NCBI GenBank assembly: GCA_003864495.1
Contig: ML133428.1
Location: 806,001-870,000 of the forward strand
Length of the DNA: 64,000 nucleotides
Reading direction: 5' to 3'
From: Nemopilema nomurai
Taxonomy: Eukaryota; Cnidaria; Scyphozoa; Rhizostomeae; Rhizostomatidae
A program made the translations under genes and the position numbers. The notes beneath the pieces were generated by a model. It ran no database searches and was not told where the DNA came from. It was given only the letters and a program-made list of their open reading frames with translations. Shown here one piece after another: positions 1-20,316 of the stretch (the first letter of the stretch is position 1; the number at the start of each line of letters is the position of its first letter).

Positions 1-8248
<8,248 letters not shown>

Positions 8249-9134
8249 ATGTCAATATGATGCAGAGATAATACGTATGCTGTTAAGCATGTTATTGGTG
8301 TTGTTGTTGCTATTATGTAGTTGCTATATGTTGTTGCTGTTGCTGTATGTTGTCTCGTATCAACACATTGTACATAGATCTATAGAAGCCGTTTATAGAA
8401 AAATTTAGAATGGAAATTTTGTTACTGAATGCATCAGGATACCTTTTGTTTCGTTGAATATTTCTAAAGCTGACTGTATATTATAAAACATTTGTAGTTT
8501 ACAATAATAAGTTAAGTTTGTAGTTTTACTCGTTACGTAAATTTGATTATAAATGCCAAAGATGGCCATATCATGGATGGGCAAGGGAATAAGCACATTC
8601 GTTCGTTGCTTTTATCATCAGATGTCTTTTTATTTTGATATTGGTTTGCCCTTCTAATACCTTCGAATGGCAGAAATCCCTATATCAGTGTTGCTGATGA
8701 GCAATCATATGATTTTTCTTCTGTTTTTATGGAACGCCATCCCTAAAAAGCGTAATTGAAAATGCTCTATTTGCTAAACATCAAAGCATGTGACTATATT
8801 CCATATTGCCGTTTTGTTTATAGCAACAGACTTTTATTCAAGAACCACACGTTGCCCATGATGTTAAATCACGGACTTAGCCTTCAGTAGCTCACAACCT
8901 TTTGTTTAAGTTAGTTTTCTTTTTGGCCTAAAGACTTCTTTTCAATTTTGGAGTATTTATCATATTTGCAAAGTATAATACGGCTCAGAAAGAAAAGGAA
9001 CTGTTTTTCATGTTTCTTTTTATGCATATTAAGGACCTTTTTCGAAACTTGTTCGAAAAAACTGCTTGATAAGCTAAGGTGAACGGCCTTTCTCTAATAA
9101 AGGGAGAAAGATTGTGAAATATCAAATTTTAAGC

Positions 9135-9187
9135 TTTTCTAATCAGCACAAGTGCCCATACGTTTTCTAATCAGCACAAGTGCCCAT
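9135..9187. repeat. Two-copy 28-bp tandem duplication
   Basis: A 25-bp stretch beginning TTTTCTAATCAGCACAAGTG occurs identically at 9135-9159 and 9163-9187, so the period is 28 bp. The two copies show no substitution over 25 bp, which suggests a recent local duplication in the muskelin 3' UTR or spacer. Confidence 0.9.
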
Positions 9188-9934
9188 GCTTTTATCGCAG
9201 AATTTTGTTATGCTATAACAGTGGGATTCGGCCAAAATGACACAGAATTAAAATACAAGATCCAAATCGCTATAATTTGTTTCGAAACGGGCAGGCCACT
9301 AGCTTTTGTTTCTTCTTGTCTTTCTTTGTTGGAAAATTATTGCCTCTTTTTGAATTTAAGAGTTTACTTGACAATACTGCCTATTTGAAGCGGTAATATT
9401 GCTCATTATGGTTGCAGTTTTTTTGACGATGCAATCTTCAAATTTCTCTATCATGACAATTTCACGTAGAAGTTGGATCAGAAGTCTTTAACTCTGTGTC
9501 TTTTGCTTTTTTTCCCGGTATATGCTTTTCAGTGATTTAATGTAATATACCTAAGTTTTAGAAGGTTTGAATATCATTTTATACCAATATTCTCTTCGAG
9601 TGAAACTTTTTGCGTGGTTATAATTATGATTAACGCAAAATAGTTTTTTATTTATGAAAGGTGATGTATTATTATGTTAGTGTCACAAGAACCTGCTATT
9701 ACAAGAAACCTTGCCAATGTTGTAGGAAATGACGTTATAGTTTAATCAAGTGAATGGTGTTAAGAATGGCCGTAATAGTGTACAACAGAGATGAGTAACC
9801 GAAGCTGGCCTATTAGGTCTTGCTTGCACTTCCCCCAGATGTTACGCTTGTAAATTATCCCCAATAAGATAAATTTTTATGTCAGCCGTTCCTTCATCAG
9901 ACCTTGTCACGAGCTGTGCTTGTTAGAGTGATTG

Positions 9935-9940
9935 AATAAA
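9935..9940 (+). terminator. Candidate muskelin poly(A) signal
   Basis: This is an AATAAA hexamer about 1.7 kb after the muskelin stop, followed by a T-rich, GT-containing stretch (TTGTTGTTTTG) near 9953, as expected downstream of a cleavage site. No upstream hexamer has an equally clear GT/T-rich partner, but a shorter 3' UTR remains possible. Confidence 0.4.
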
Positions 9941-10339
9941 ATACTGAACAATTGTTGTTTTGTTTTTATCTTCAATCATGCTTTTACTTGTATTTCGAAG
10001 TACGACTGAAATTCCTTTTCATTTAACTTCAATTTTATGCTCCGGTTTGGTGTAGAAGGGAATCCTAGGATTTCAAACAAGACAATTGCAGCAACCAAAC
10101 TGAGCAATCTTTCAAAGTCTGAAGCACTGTAACTATCCTGGCGTAAAGTTTGTAAATTTCTTTTAATTAATGAAGTGTAATATTCTAAAACTCTTTCATG
10201 TCAACCTTTCCTGATAGGGCTTCCAAAGACCTTGGAAGAGAATCATTTTTCGATTCAAATGTGAGTCTGTAGTTAGGGAAATTAAAGTCAGTGTGGATAG
10301 GGGCTTGCCACCCTATCATAGCATCCTGTTTCCAAGGGG

Positions 10340-10821
10340 TAGCGTTTCCCTCAACGCACGAAAACGCATGCGGGATTAACTTTTTTCTCGGACATTTCAT
10401 GAGACTTTAACCAGAACCGTTGAGATGACGTCAACAGGCTCTGATAACGAGGTTGCTAAAACACGAGGCGTTTGGTGGTCAGCGGTTTGATCAAAGCTGA
10501 GGCCAGGCCAAGCACCGTCATCATATGTGTTGAAGGACTGAACTCGTGCGACTTGAGCGGTTAATTATAAAATAAAGCTATTGTTAAAGTTTTAGGAAAG
10601 CCTCAAACGACAAACTCTTAGCCTTGAAGAAGGCTTTAGGAAGCAGCTAGTAGGTTTTAAGGTCGGCTTTTGCAAGAACGACGAGTTCGCATAAAAGCGA
10701 TTTAGCAGGGACTCGCAATCCGTAACAACGGCCCAAAGAGTCACGGGAATTTATTACTGTAGACACCAACGAATATGATAACGAGAAGTGACCAATTTGG
10801 CTGAAGTCAAAAGAGACAAAG
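10340..10821 (+). promoter_or_regulatory. Probable HUWE1 promoter and 5' UTR
   Basis: The region just upstream of the HUWE1 start is richer in GC and CpG than its surroundings. It carries the palindrome CGCATGCG (10365-10372), resembling an NRF1 core, and a full CRE palindrome TGACGTCA (10426-10433). Both motifs are typical of broad housekeeping promoters (established knowledge). An in-frame TGA at 10789-10791 shows that the 5' UTR reaches at least to there. The exact transcription start is not visible. Confidence 0.5.
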
Positions 10822-13800
10822 ATGAAAATCGACAGGAGCAAAATACGGAAGAGCTCTTCTGACTTGGTAAGGATGCATTATGAGTGTTGGGAAAAAACAA
10901 GCTGCAGTTCATTATTGCCTTGAAACGCTACTTTTCTCTATAGGCCAACAGAAGACTAAAATTTCGCTCCAAATATAAAGATATAGCTTGGCTTATAACA
11001 ATTCAAGTTGGATCACTTTTGCTCCCTTAGAAGCGAAGTGCATCGCCATTTGTAATTGTGAATTCATCGGAGGGGCGTATGTATGGGGATGATTTTCCTC
11101 CAAAAAGAACAAATGATGTTGGAAGTAGGCTGGGGAAAACTTGAAACGAAATTAGAATCAACAATGCAAAGACTTGTATCAAGTTGAATGGCGAACGTTC
11201 CCTTTGCCTTTCTTGTTGTAATATGAGCCAAAGCCAAGGGGGAACCCTTGTGTCTTACCTGCTAATTAGGGAGTTATGCTCAATCCTTCCTCGCTGATTT
11301 GTGGAACTGAATGGTCTAAAATTATTTTCTTTCAAGATGTGAAAATGAGTTCTGCACCGCGGAATATTTAAAATCAATTAATTGGTGTTAAACCCCTAGT
11401 GGAGTTTTTGTATCAGGCCAGAAGTGACTCGTTACCCAAAAGTGAAAAGTTGGAAGCCTGTTATACAAAGCCAAGATTGACCATTAAAATAGTGGGAGGA
11501 CCTTAGTTGTGGAAAAATACATAGCTTCTTTAGTTTCTGTTCTAGAGATATCACATGCTTAGCTTTACCACAATTTCACAAGTTTTTAACAATAAAAATA
11601 CAAGGTTTGTTATCACAGTAAATTTATATGAAATAAGTTTATAACATTGCAGTTGAATCAATTTAAAGTTGAATGTAATATATTTATTTAATATGCTTAA
11701 AGGTTGCCACACTTTTCCAAATCCCATGTAACAATGGATATTTTTTTTGGAATATTCTTTATTTCTTACTTGAGTGCATATTTTGTATTGCTGCATATCT
11801 TTAATCAAACTAAAAAAGTCATTTTTATAGTGATAGTGACATTTGAATAAACTATTGAGAAGTTTTTTATGTTTTTTCTTTTATTAAAAATGTAACTAGA
11901 TTTCAAAGTTGAAGGAGCATTAAGCTATTGATAGATTAACAGTGAAACATTCAGAATGTCTTTAGAAGAGTGTTAAAGAAGTGCATAGATTAAGAACCCT
12001 TTTTGCCAGGCATATAACCTATTAGCCATGAGTTGTAAACTATGATAGAATAATTAACCATTTTTATGAGCAATAAGTTGAAAAATATGCAGAGCTGTAG
12101 AACAATGGTGTAAGTAAAGTGCTTATAAATCAAATGTCACAGAGCTGTAAATGATGCTTTGATTTGGAATTGAAAAAAAATAGAAAACATTTTATAAGTT
12201 GCCAAAATAAAAATGTTCTCTAGATTCAATTGGTAATGCTTTAGATGCAATATGAGATGGCTTTTAGACAAAATAATTGATCAATAGGGGCCTAGAAATA
12301 TCAATTGTCATTTTTGGGCATGCTAACTATTGCAAAGCATGCTTGTTTGCCTGCATTTAGTTTCAAATCTTGACACTGCCAGATGCAAAAATTAAAAGGA
12401 TTTTGTATTTTTGTGATAAGGTGAATACCTCCAAACTAGTGGTGTCCAAGGATATAACAGGAAATATATGGATATGTGATTATATATGTGAACAATACTT
12501 TCTACCTCATGTTTTGTGTTTTTGAAACGACTGTCTATTTTGCTTAGCATTACTTTCATGTTTCCAAACAGGAAAACACATACTGTTTCAATTATATATG
12601 TAGCTCTATCTTTTATGAATTTAAAACATCATCCCTTCTTCTATTAAACAACAGCTATTTATGTAGTCTAATCAATTCTACAACCACCTGTCAACATCAT
12701 CTTGTCAAGTCACCAAATCAAATACTCCACTTCTATCTCACAGCCTTCTGATTGTCAGAAACTGATTGAGTATCTCCGGGACTGTTCTGAGAAAGACCTC
12801 CTGTTGCAGTTAAAGAAGATCAATATTTGGTATTTTGGAAAGGTAATATATTTATGATCAAATTTTATTTTTTTCTTGTCAAAGAATCAATAGTATATAC
12901 AGGCAATGCTGGGGAGAAAATGGTAGGGGTGCAATAAATCACACTCCTTGTGGAGCCTAGGCGTGCAATGGTGTGCAATTGGGCAAAATTACGTAATTGT
13001 ACAGAAAGATGTATATAGAGTTGACTACATAACTTCACCACAAGAAAAAATAAGACAAGGCTACTTCAATCAATACACTTTGCTTAAACAAGCTTTAAAC
13101 TAACATATTAAAGAGGACAACATTAACAATAAGGTGAATGTTGAGTGAGATGTTAGATCATTTTACCAACTTATCCAACCTTGTTGGTTTTGCGCTCGCA
13201 TAGTTGGTTAAAGGCTACGATCGTGTAAACACCAAAGAGCTGTCATTTTTTCTGCAATCAGTTTATACTGTCATTCCCGCTTTGAAAGCAATGCAGGTTT
13301 AATTTCCCATTTTTGTTTTGACACCACAGCTGTAATTAGAGCACCATCTGTGCCACCATCAACATCAAAAGAAGCAAAATAATGATGAGTCATCAATTTT
13401 GACCGATTATTGTAAACAGGTACATCAATTAGTCAAAACTGATGAAAAAAGACTGTCCCTCTAAACTGATCAGTTTTAACTGACTGCGTATTTCAGCCTT
13501 GAAATTTGAGCTTGTTGTAATTTGTGTTAAAAATCGGAAAGGCGGCAACAATCCTGCTTGATAACAACATTTTCCAAACCTCCCGTCAAATAGAAACGAT
13601 TTCGTGATTATAGCCCTTCTTAGATTTTTGGAGTATGGTAAAGAAACAACCTTGGGCAGTATTTATCACTTTAGAATAAAATGTTCAGATTATTTGAGGC
13701 GTGCGATAAACTGCACTCCTGAGCAATCAAAGGCCTGTGCCAAGGCGTGGGCGTGCGGTCGCCATTCCTGGCATTGCCTGTATATATTTGATTCAGTCAA

Positions 13801-16800
13801 AGAAAACACACGATTGGGGTCAAACAGCTTTTATGTTTGTAGCTTTCCCTTTTAATGTTAAAATCATGTTCATTTGAAATGAATTTTGTTTTTTAGTGTG
13901 AACTGTATCACTGGATAGATGTCTTGGATCGGTTTGACGAGATCTTGGAAAGTGCTGCAAAGAATGTTGAGAGTAAAACATGGGTGTTTGTTTATGATAC
14001 GCTTCCTGCCAATCAGGAAAACAACATGGTTTGTCAAATTTCATCATTATGGTTATTGTCCACTGATTTTATGGAAATACAGCAGTGTAAAGCATCCTAT
14101 GCACTATTAGAAAGCTTTTTAGGCAAGAAATGAATTTTCTGTTATGTGTCAACCACTGGATTTTTAGAATTTGCATCATCTTACACAAATCATAATTGCT
14201 CCAAAGTCCCTTGAAGTTTGAAATTACATAATCATAGTTTATTTATTATTTTGGTTCTCAGAGCTAAAAGTAACACAGATTCAGTCTATTATCAATCAGT
14301 CAACAATATTTCTCCTTGATAATACTGATTTGGTTTTGTGGTAGATCTAATTTTCATTGCCTATTTTATCTTGTCAAACATTGACTCTGTTTCACAAACT
14401 GGCCTCTTTCAGGTGAACAAAAGGGAGCTGATACACCAAGTGCTCAAGTTCACTGCTCTTTTGATTGAGCATTCGTATGCAAGGCACCTTTATAATTCCA
14501 TTGAGGTAACATAACTCATGATTGTGAGATTAACCAACTTGCATGCATTATAAGCAGATCTCTTGCATTTAGCTTCCTGGGATATGACCACTGCATCTTA
14601 GGCAACTAAAAATAGCATCAAACAAAGGCCTATTATATATTTATATATATATATTGTACATGACTGTTTCTGTATTGCCTTTTCTTAGTATAAAAGAACT
14701 GGAGGTTAACAAACTTTAAGTGGACTGATGATTAATTTTTTGCAAAAGATATGGTTAGCAGTTGCATCTGATTCATTGGAATGTTTTTTCCTCCACAGCA
14801 TCTTGTGAGTTTGATGGACTGTGGTGATGCTTCAGTTATCCTATCTGTTCTCAATTTGATTTATGTATTCAGGTACTAATCTTCTTGTTACACCTTTTGG
14901 TTTTACCACAAGTGTTATGAATTATGCTTTCAAGTGGTTCCACCCCTTCACCAAGCAGGCCATGTATAAGAAATATAATTAGAAATTACAAAAGAAAGTT
15001 GTTGTTAAATGGTTAATTTTGATTTTATGAAAGCCAGAAAACTTTTAACATTTGCACAGTGTACAAGTGAAAGACCATACTGATTAAGCATTACTAGAAT
15101 GTATATGCACAGATCATTTAGAGTAACATGGAGAGCCAAGTCTATAAGTTTTTAGACAGATTTTGTAACATGATGTATGGAAATAAGCATAAAATACTAG
15201 TAAAAGCTTAAACTTGACGAAGACTGTAGCTAAGCTCTCTTTTTATATTGCAGCAAACGATCAAATTATTTGTCAAGGATGACAAGTGAAAAGAGGAAAT
15301 GTTTGCAGCAAAGGCTTTTTACATTAGGAGAGGTCAGCCAGCTTTTAAATGTATTACCAAAAAGTTGAAAAATGATGATGAAAAATGATGAAATTAAGAT
15401 TTTGTTTAACAGAGGCAAGGAGAATGTTATTTTTTCAATTTCTAAAGTTTCTGCTATGCAACTCTATAGGTGCCCTGTGTTTTTATGCTTGCTATCAAAA
15501 TATATTTGTTGCTTATAATTTTTGAAAACAATGTTTACTGACTGTTTTTGTTTTAGACATGGGGTGGAGTTGAGGCTGGATATGGTCTAGATCAGTGCTG
15601 TGGTGCTAAACAAGATGAAGTTAGTAGAATGGCTTGTTTTTACTTGTAAAACTGAATTTGTGGCCCTAGAGTAGTGCCTCTGTAAAAGCATAAAAGTCTA
15701 AATTATTATAATGTATCAATAATCAAAGGTGAATAATTTGTCTGATTTTTAGTTTTTCAAGGATAGCGGAAACTTGTACTTTGAATGTTACATTGAAGAG
15801 CCATCAGCAGAAGATGATGCGGTTCCTGAGGTGAACCTTGATTAATTGTTTGCACTATTTGACTGCTAAATCTCTTATAGTCAACCCTAACTAAGTCTGA
15901 AAGGTTTTGTTTATTGCCAAATAAATAGCCTTCTATAAGTACAATACTCAGAACCGATCCAGAGCAATTTCTGAGTTTATTAATTATCAGAATAAATGAG
16001 ATTAGTTTGTCAAACTTTTTTATAAACCCTAATTGTAAGTTGCTTTTTATAAATATATCCATGTACCTGTATATATGCAAAAGCATAGAGAAATATTAAA
16101 GTCTTTTTTCTGAATAAATCAGTCTTGCGAATATTTATATATTTATACACAATAAGCTACATTTATAAAATAAATTTAATCAGATGTGCTTGCTATTGAA
16201 CATGGGAGATTTATTTTTTCAGACCTTCCCACAACCAAACAGAATGCATTCAATTCACCTTAACAACTTGCAGCAGGTTTGTGCAAAATTGTGTTATACA
16301 CAAAAAAGTATCTTTTTATATTTACCTTTAACCTGCTGAAAGCTATAATGATAAGTAGAAATTTCTGTGATCAGTTTTTCTTAGCCTGCTCGAGAATCAA
16401 GAATCAGTGTAGACATCTAGGATAGGATGAACTTTAAATTACTTTTTTGCTTCATCTGAATACTTCATGAGTGCAGACAGTAAACAGATTATAATGCCCA
16501 AAAGTGTCTTGTGCTGATCTCTTTTTCAGAATAATCTTTGAACACACGTAGCAAACGCCCCCTGAAACACGGTCGCACACATGCACCTGTCTCTTTTATG
16601 ATTTCGTTCATATTTTTTAACATATTAAAAGCCATTGTACCTCTCTACTTCAGATTTCACCACAACCTGGACAAATCATGGAGCAGATCCTAGAAGAACA
16701 CAACGTTCCGAAAGATGTTCAGGTCAGAGCAATGTTTGAAATTTCAATTGATGATTTCTTTGCCAGCAAAGTTACATTTTCAGCATCGATGTGGTCAGAG

Positions 16801-19800
16801 CATGTTTATTTGCACATTTTAGTTTGACAATTTATGAATAAAAAGGCACTGATGAACGAAAAAAGAGCCGAGCAATTGGTTCACATGATTTGCAAATGCT
16901 CACGGAGCGAGTTTGTTTTGAAATGCTCACGGAGGAGCATGCAGATCAGTTTGTATTCTTTAGTGGTATGAGCGAAGTAAAGGGCCCCCTTTTTTATAAG
17001 AAGCCCCTCTTGCTGATACCACCTATGTGGAATTATTACCAAAATCATTTCAGTCTGGCACACAACCCCTCCCTCTCTATCTTAATTCGAAAATGACATC
17101 TTAAACAGCGTTCCGTATGCAGATCAAAATTCGATTTTGCTTGCCATTATGTTTAAAAGGGTGGTAGCAGATGTTGGTTAAATGTGCTTTTTGCTTCAGA
17201 TTTCGCTGCTGTATCGTCTGCGTCTGGCCCACTCAATGCCAGTCTTCGAGAAACGGTTGCAGTTTGTGCAACTAAGATTGCAAGCCATTTCTATCCTCGG
17301 TGAGAAACCTCCCTTTAGTCTCTTAGCTTTAAGTACCTCTAAATTACCTTTATGTAAATTTAATGGCTCAATAGCCTAAAATATTGGTTTCAAGCATTGC
17401 CTTTGAAGTAAGGTTTTCATGAGTTTGTTTTTGCTTTGGCAAGTAAGGATGCAAAACCATGAGATGCTTACAAGAATCTTTGATATTTTTAGTTTACTCG
17501 AATGCAACTGATCAAGTCAACTCGCTCGTGTACGATGGGTTCGTGGAAGAGATTGTAAACACGCTAGAGCTACCGGACGATGCAAACAAACTATCGGTAA
17601 CTTTAATACGTAGCTTTCAGTTTCGTTTCCATTTTCCACTGCTTTTCGCAAAGATAATCTTGCTTTCTTGTCGTTTAGTCCCACGGCGGTAAGCATTGTC
17701 TATCTTCTCTTTTATGGAACTTGTTTGCAGTATTAGAAATTGTATAGAAGCGCAGTTCGTTAATGAAAAGTTTTTTGTCAGTTAATATGCAACCACGCTG
17801 AATTTGTTTGGAGTCGAGAGTTGTTAGTTGCAATTTGTTTTTTCTTTGAATTGTCAAGCAATAGAGTAAACATTTTTGCATGCCGTTTTCTCATGCTTTG
17901 GAATTTTTTTCATGCAGGAAGTAAAAGCATCTTGCCTAAAGACACTCACTGCTATTATTCATGTGGATCGAAATCCCAGGTAAGAACACGACAAGGCCAG
18001 AATAAATTAATATTTGCGATCGAGCTGCGATGGCTCCCCTGTGCAATCGGTAAAAGAGAGGGGCAGTGCGGATAAATGGCTTGGCCTCGAGTGCTGGCTT
18101 GAAAGCATGACTCAATAGCTCAGCGGTAGAGCACTTGGCGTACAAAGTCAGGGGTATTGGGTACAAGTCTCGCTCGGGTCGGTCATTTTTCCGCATTCTC
18201 TATGATTTTTCCAAATTAATATTTGTTAAAATATCGATTATGACGCTACTATAACGTTAATGATTTCTTAGCGGGTACAGAGGGTTTACTGGGTAAGGAA
18301 CTATGATGATCTTTGTGACAGACCAAAATATGCAACATAGGAAAAATCTTAATCTAGTAAGCAGGTATATATAGCAACGAGTCCAATGTCAATGACATGA
18401 GCAGGCGTTTAGGATTCTGAATCGTGTTATTATTAGTCATAATCAGCTTTCTTTGATTGGCTTCCTGGTACATTTTCATTTGTAGAATTAAATTCAAATG
18501 AATATTGCTGCTCAGGAGTTCAATAGTCTTATTTTCCTGAAGATTCTGCTCTTTATTGATTTTCCGTTGTCCTTTGCCACATTGCATGTAAAAGTTTTTC
18601 TGGTCCTGCGAATCTTAAAACAATTTGCAGCCAAGTTTCATTTCGAAGTCTATTTATCCGTGAGAGGAATTAAGACATTGAATGGTATGACCAATGTTTT
18701 TCGAATTACCTCTTGTTTGAAACTTAGTTTTCTCTAAGTATAACTGGTTTTTTCTCTGCAAGGTTGAACTCGATAATTGAATGCACGGGGGCATCATCAT
18801 ACCACGGATTTTTGCCAACTCTGGTCCGCAAATGCATCTCGCACATGACAGGTGAGAATACCAGTTATTCGTTTAACATGCTCAAACCTGACCAGGGCAT
18901 TAAAGTAAGGTGCTAACTGTAGTAACGGAAGTAGGTTTCCTAACTGTATTTGCTGCATGTTACGGTTTATCATAGTCTTTATAGTACCCTCTTAGCCGCC
19001 ACGTGATGCATTCCGGTTTATACCTAGTAAATATGCCAGTACTTTGAGTTGAACATGGCCGTATGATGCTTGTGCAAGTCCTAAATACGCAGTCTTTTAT
19101 CAGTGTACCAAACATCGTTTCTTTTTCAGATGCCAACCAAGACGATTTCCCGCAACCCTTTTCAACTGCCCTGTTCTCCTTCTTGTACCATCTGGCAAGC
19201 TACGAATCAGGTATTCACTTTCAGTATCGTCAATAGCCGTTGCACCAGTTACGCTTCTATTTTGCAATCGCGTACATATGAATGTTTAAGACGCAGTTTC
19301 GACCCAGTATATCAAGCAGGTTCCTAAACCCAGTTAATTTTTGCATGTTAGTGATCTTTAGTGAAATGTAAGATAGCAAAATAAATGCCGTGTAACGACG
19401 AAAGGAAAGCATGCAACATTGCGCGTTACAAGAAGAAACAACGTACAACATAATGTAACGCAGATCACAGTGTAACGCAGCCCAATTTAGCACAACGCAA
19501 CAAAGCTCACATCACAGGACAATACGTGTTCACACAGTACCACAACATAATACAACGCAACACAACACAACACAAAGCATTGCAATCCTCTATTTTCCCT
19601 GTGGACCATATCTTTTCTGTGGATGTTCCATAGTTTCAAACACGCGAGAGTAGCGTTGTTGCTGTTAGTGGCAAAGACTGTAGACAAATTTTGGCATGCA
19701 GGAAATTGCTTTTTAACAGTAGAGAAGACAGTCACATTTGTATAGGTCCACACCAATGCAGCCCCCTAGTCCTCCAATAAATCTCTAAGTGTCCGCCTGC

Positions 19801-20316
19801 AACTGAAAGCAACTTATATTGTTGTCGAGTTTTTCTGATTCTGTTGTTTGGTTTTTAATGTGAAAATGATCTTTCAAGGTTGCGAAGCTTTGGTTTCGTG
19901 TGGCCTCATGGAGTCGCTGTTGAAAGTAGTACGCTGGCCGGGCGAGGACGACCATATCACGGTGCGTTCACGAATATTGGCAATCTATCTTGATCATGAA
20001 CCCATTTTCGCCTCAAGTCCTAAATTTCAGGCACAGCAAGTGATCGAGGAAGGCTGGAGGGAGAAGGCTTGGGAAGAAGTATCCAGATATGTGTCTTTCG
20101 CTTCACAGTCGTTTTTGTTCAACATGTGCTCAGGATGTTTTAGTTAATTGTTAGTTTGATTAGTTTTGTAACTCCTTTTTTCGATCAACTAGATTTTTGC
20201 CATTTTCATTCCAGTTTGTCACGAGGGCCGTCCGCGTTATTGATCTGATTACCAACCTGGATATGGCTTCGTTCCAGACTCACAGTGGCCTGAGTATCCT
20301 TGTCAATAGACTTAAG
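10822..20316 (+). CDS. HUWE1: HUWE1 segment 1: exons 1-17, N-terminus and DUF908
   Basis: Exons: 10822-10866, 12744-12842, 13897-14028, 14413-14505, 14799-14872, 15254-15332, 15557-15619, 15753-15830, 16223-16276, 16654-16722, 17200-17299, 17493-17596, 17918-17979, 18763-18851, 19130-19210, 19879-19961, 20215-20316. These encode residues 1-469. Landmarks are [97 protein letters not shown] and [14 protein letters not shown], each matching human HUWE1 in the same order. This is the armadillo-like DUF908 region. In the crystal structures of the family it forms part of the large substrate-binding ring (established knowledge). Confidence 0.95.

Larger units (their letters stand above)
8249..10339. 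other. Muskelin 3' UTR and spacer
   Basis: This stretch follows the muskelin stop codon and holds no exon I can support; the open frames here are short and match nothing. It contains GTTGTTGCTG-rich low-complexity sequence at about 8295-8352, a 28-bp tandem duplication at 9135-9187, and a candidate polyadenylation hexamer near 9935. The transcript end cannot be placed from the sequence alone. Confidence 0.6.

Noticed and set aside
8295..8352. GTTGTTGCTG-rich stretch after muskelin
   Set aside because: Imperfect simple repeat with no array structure; noted only as low complexity.
16894..16934. AAATGCTCACGGAG repeated at a 27-bp interval
   Set aside because: A two-copy short duplication in a HUWE1 intron with no structure beyond that.
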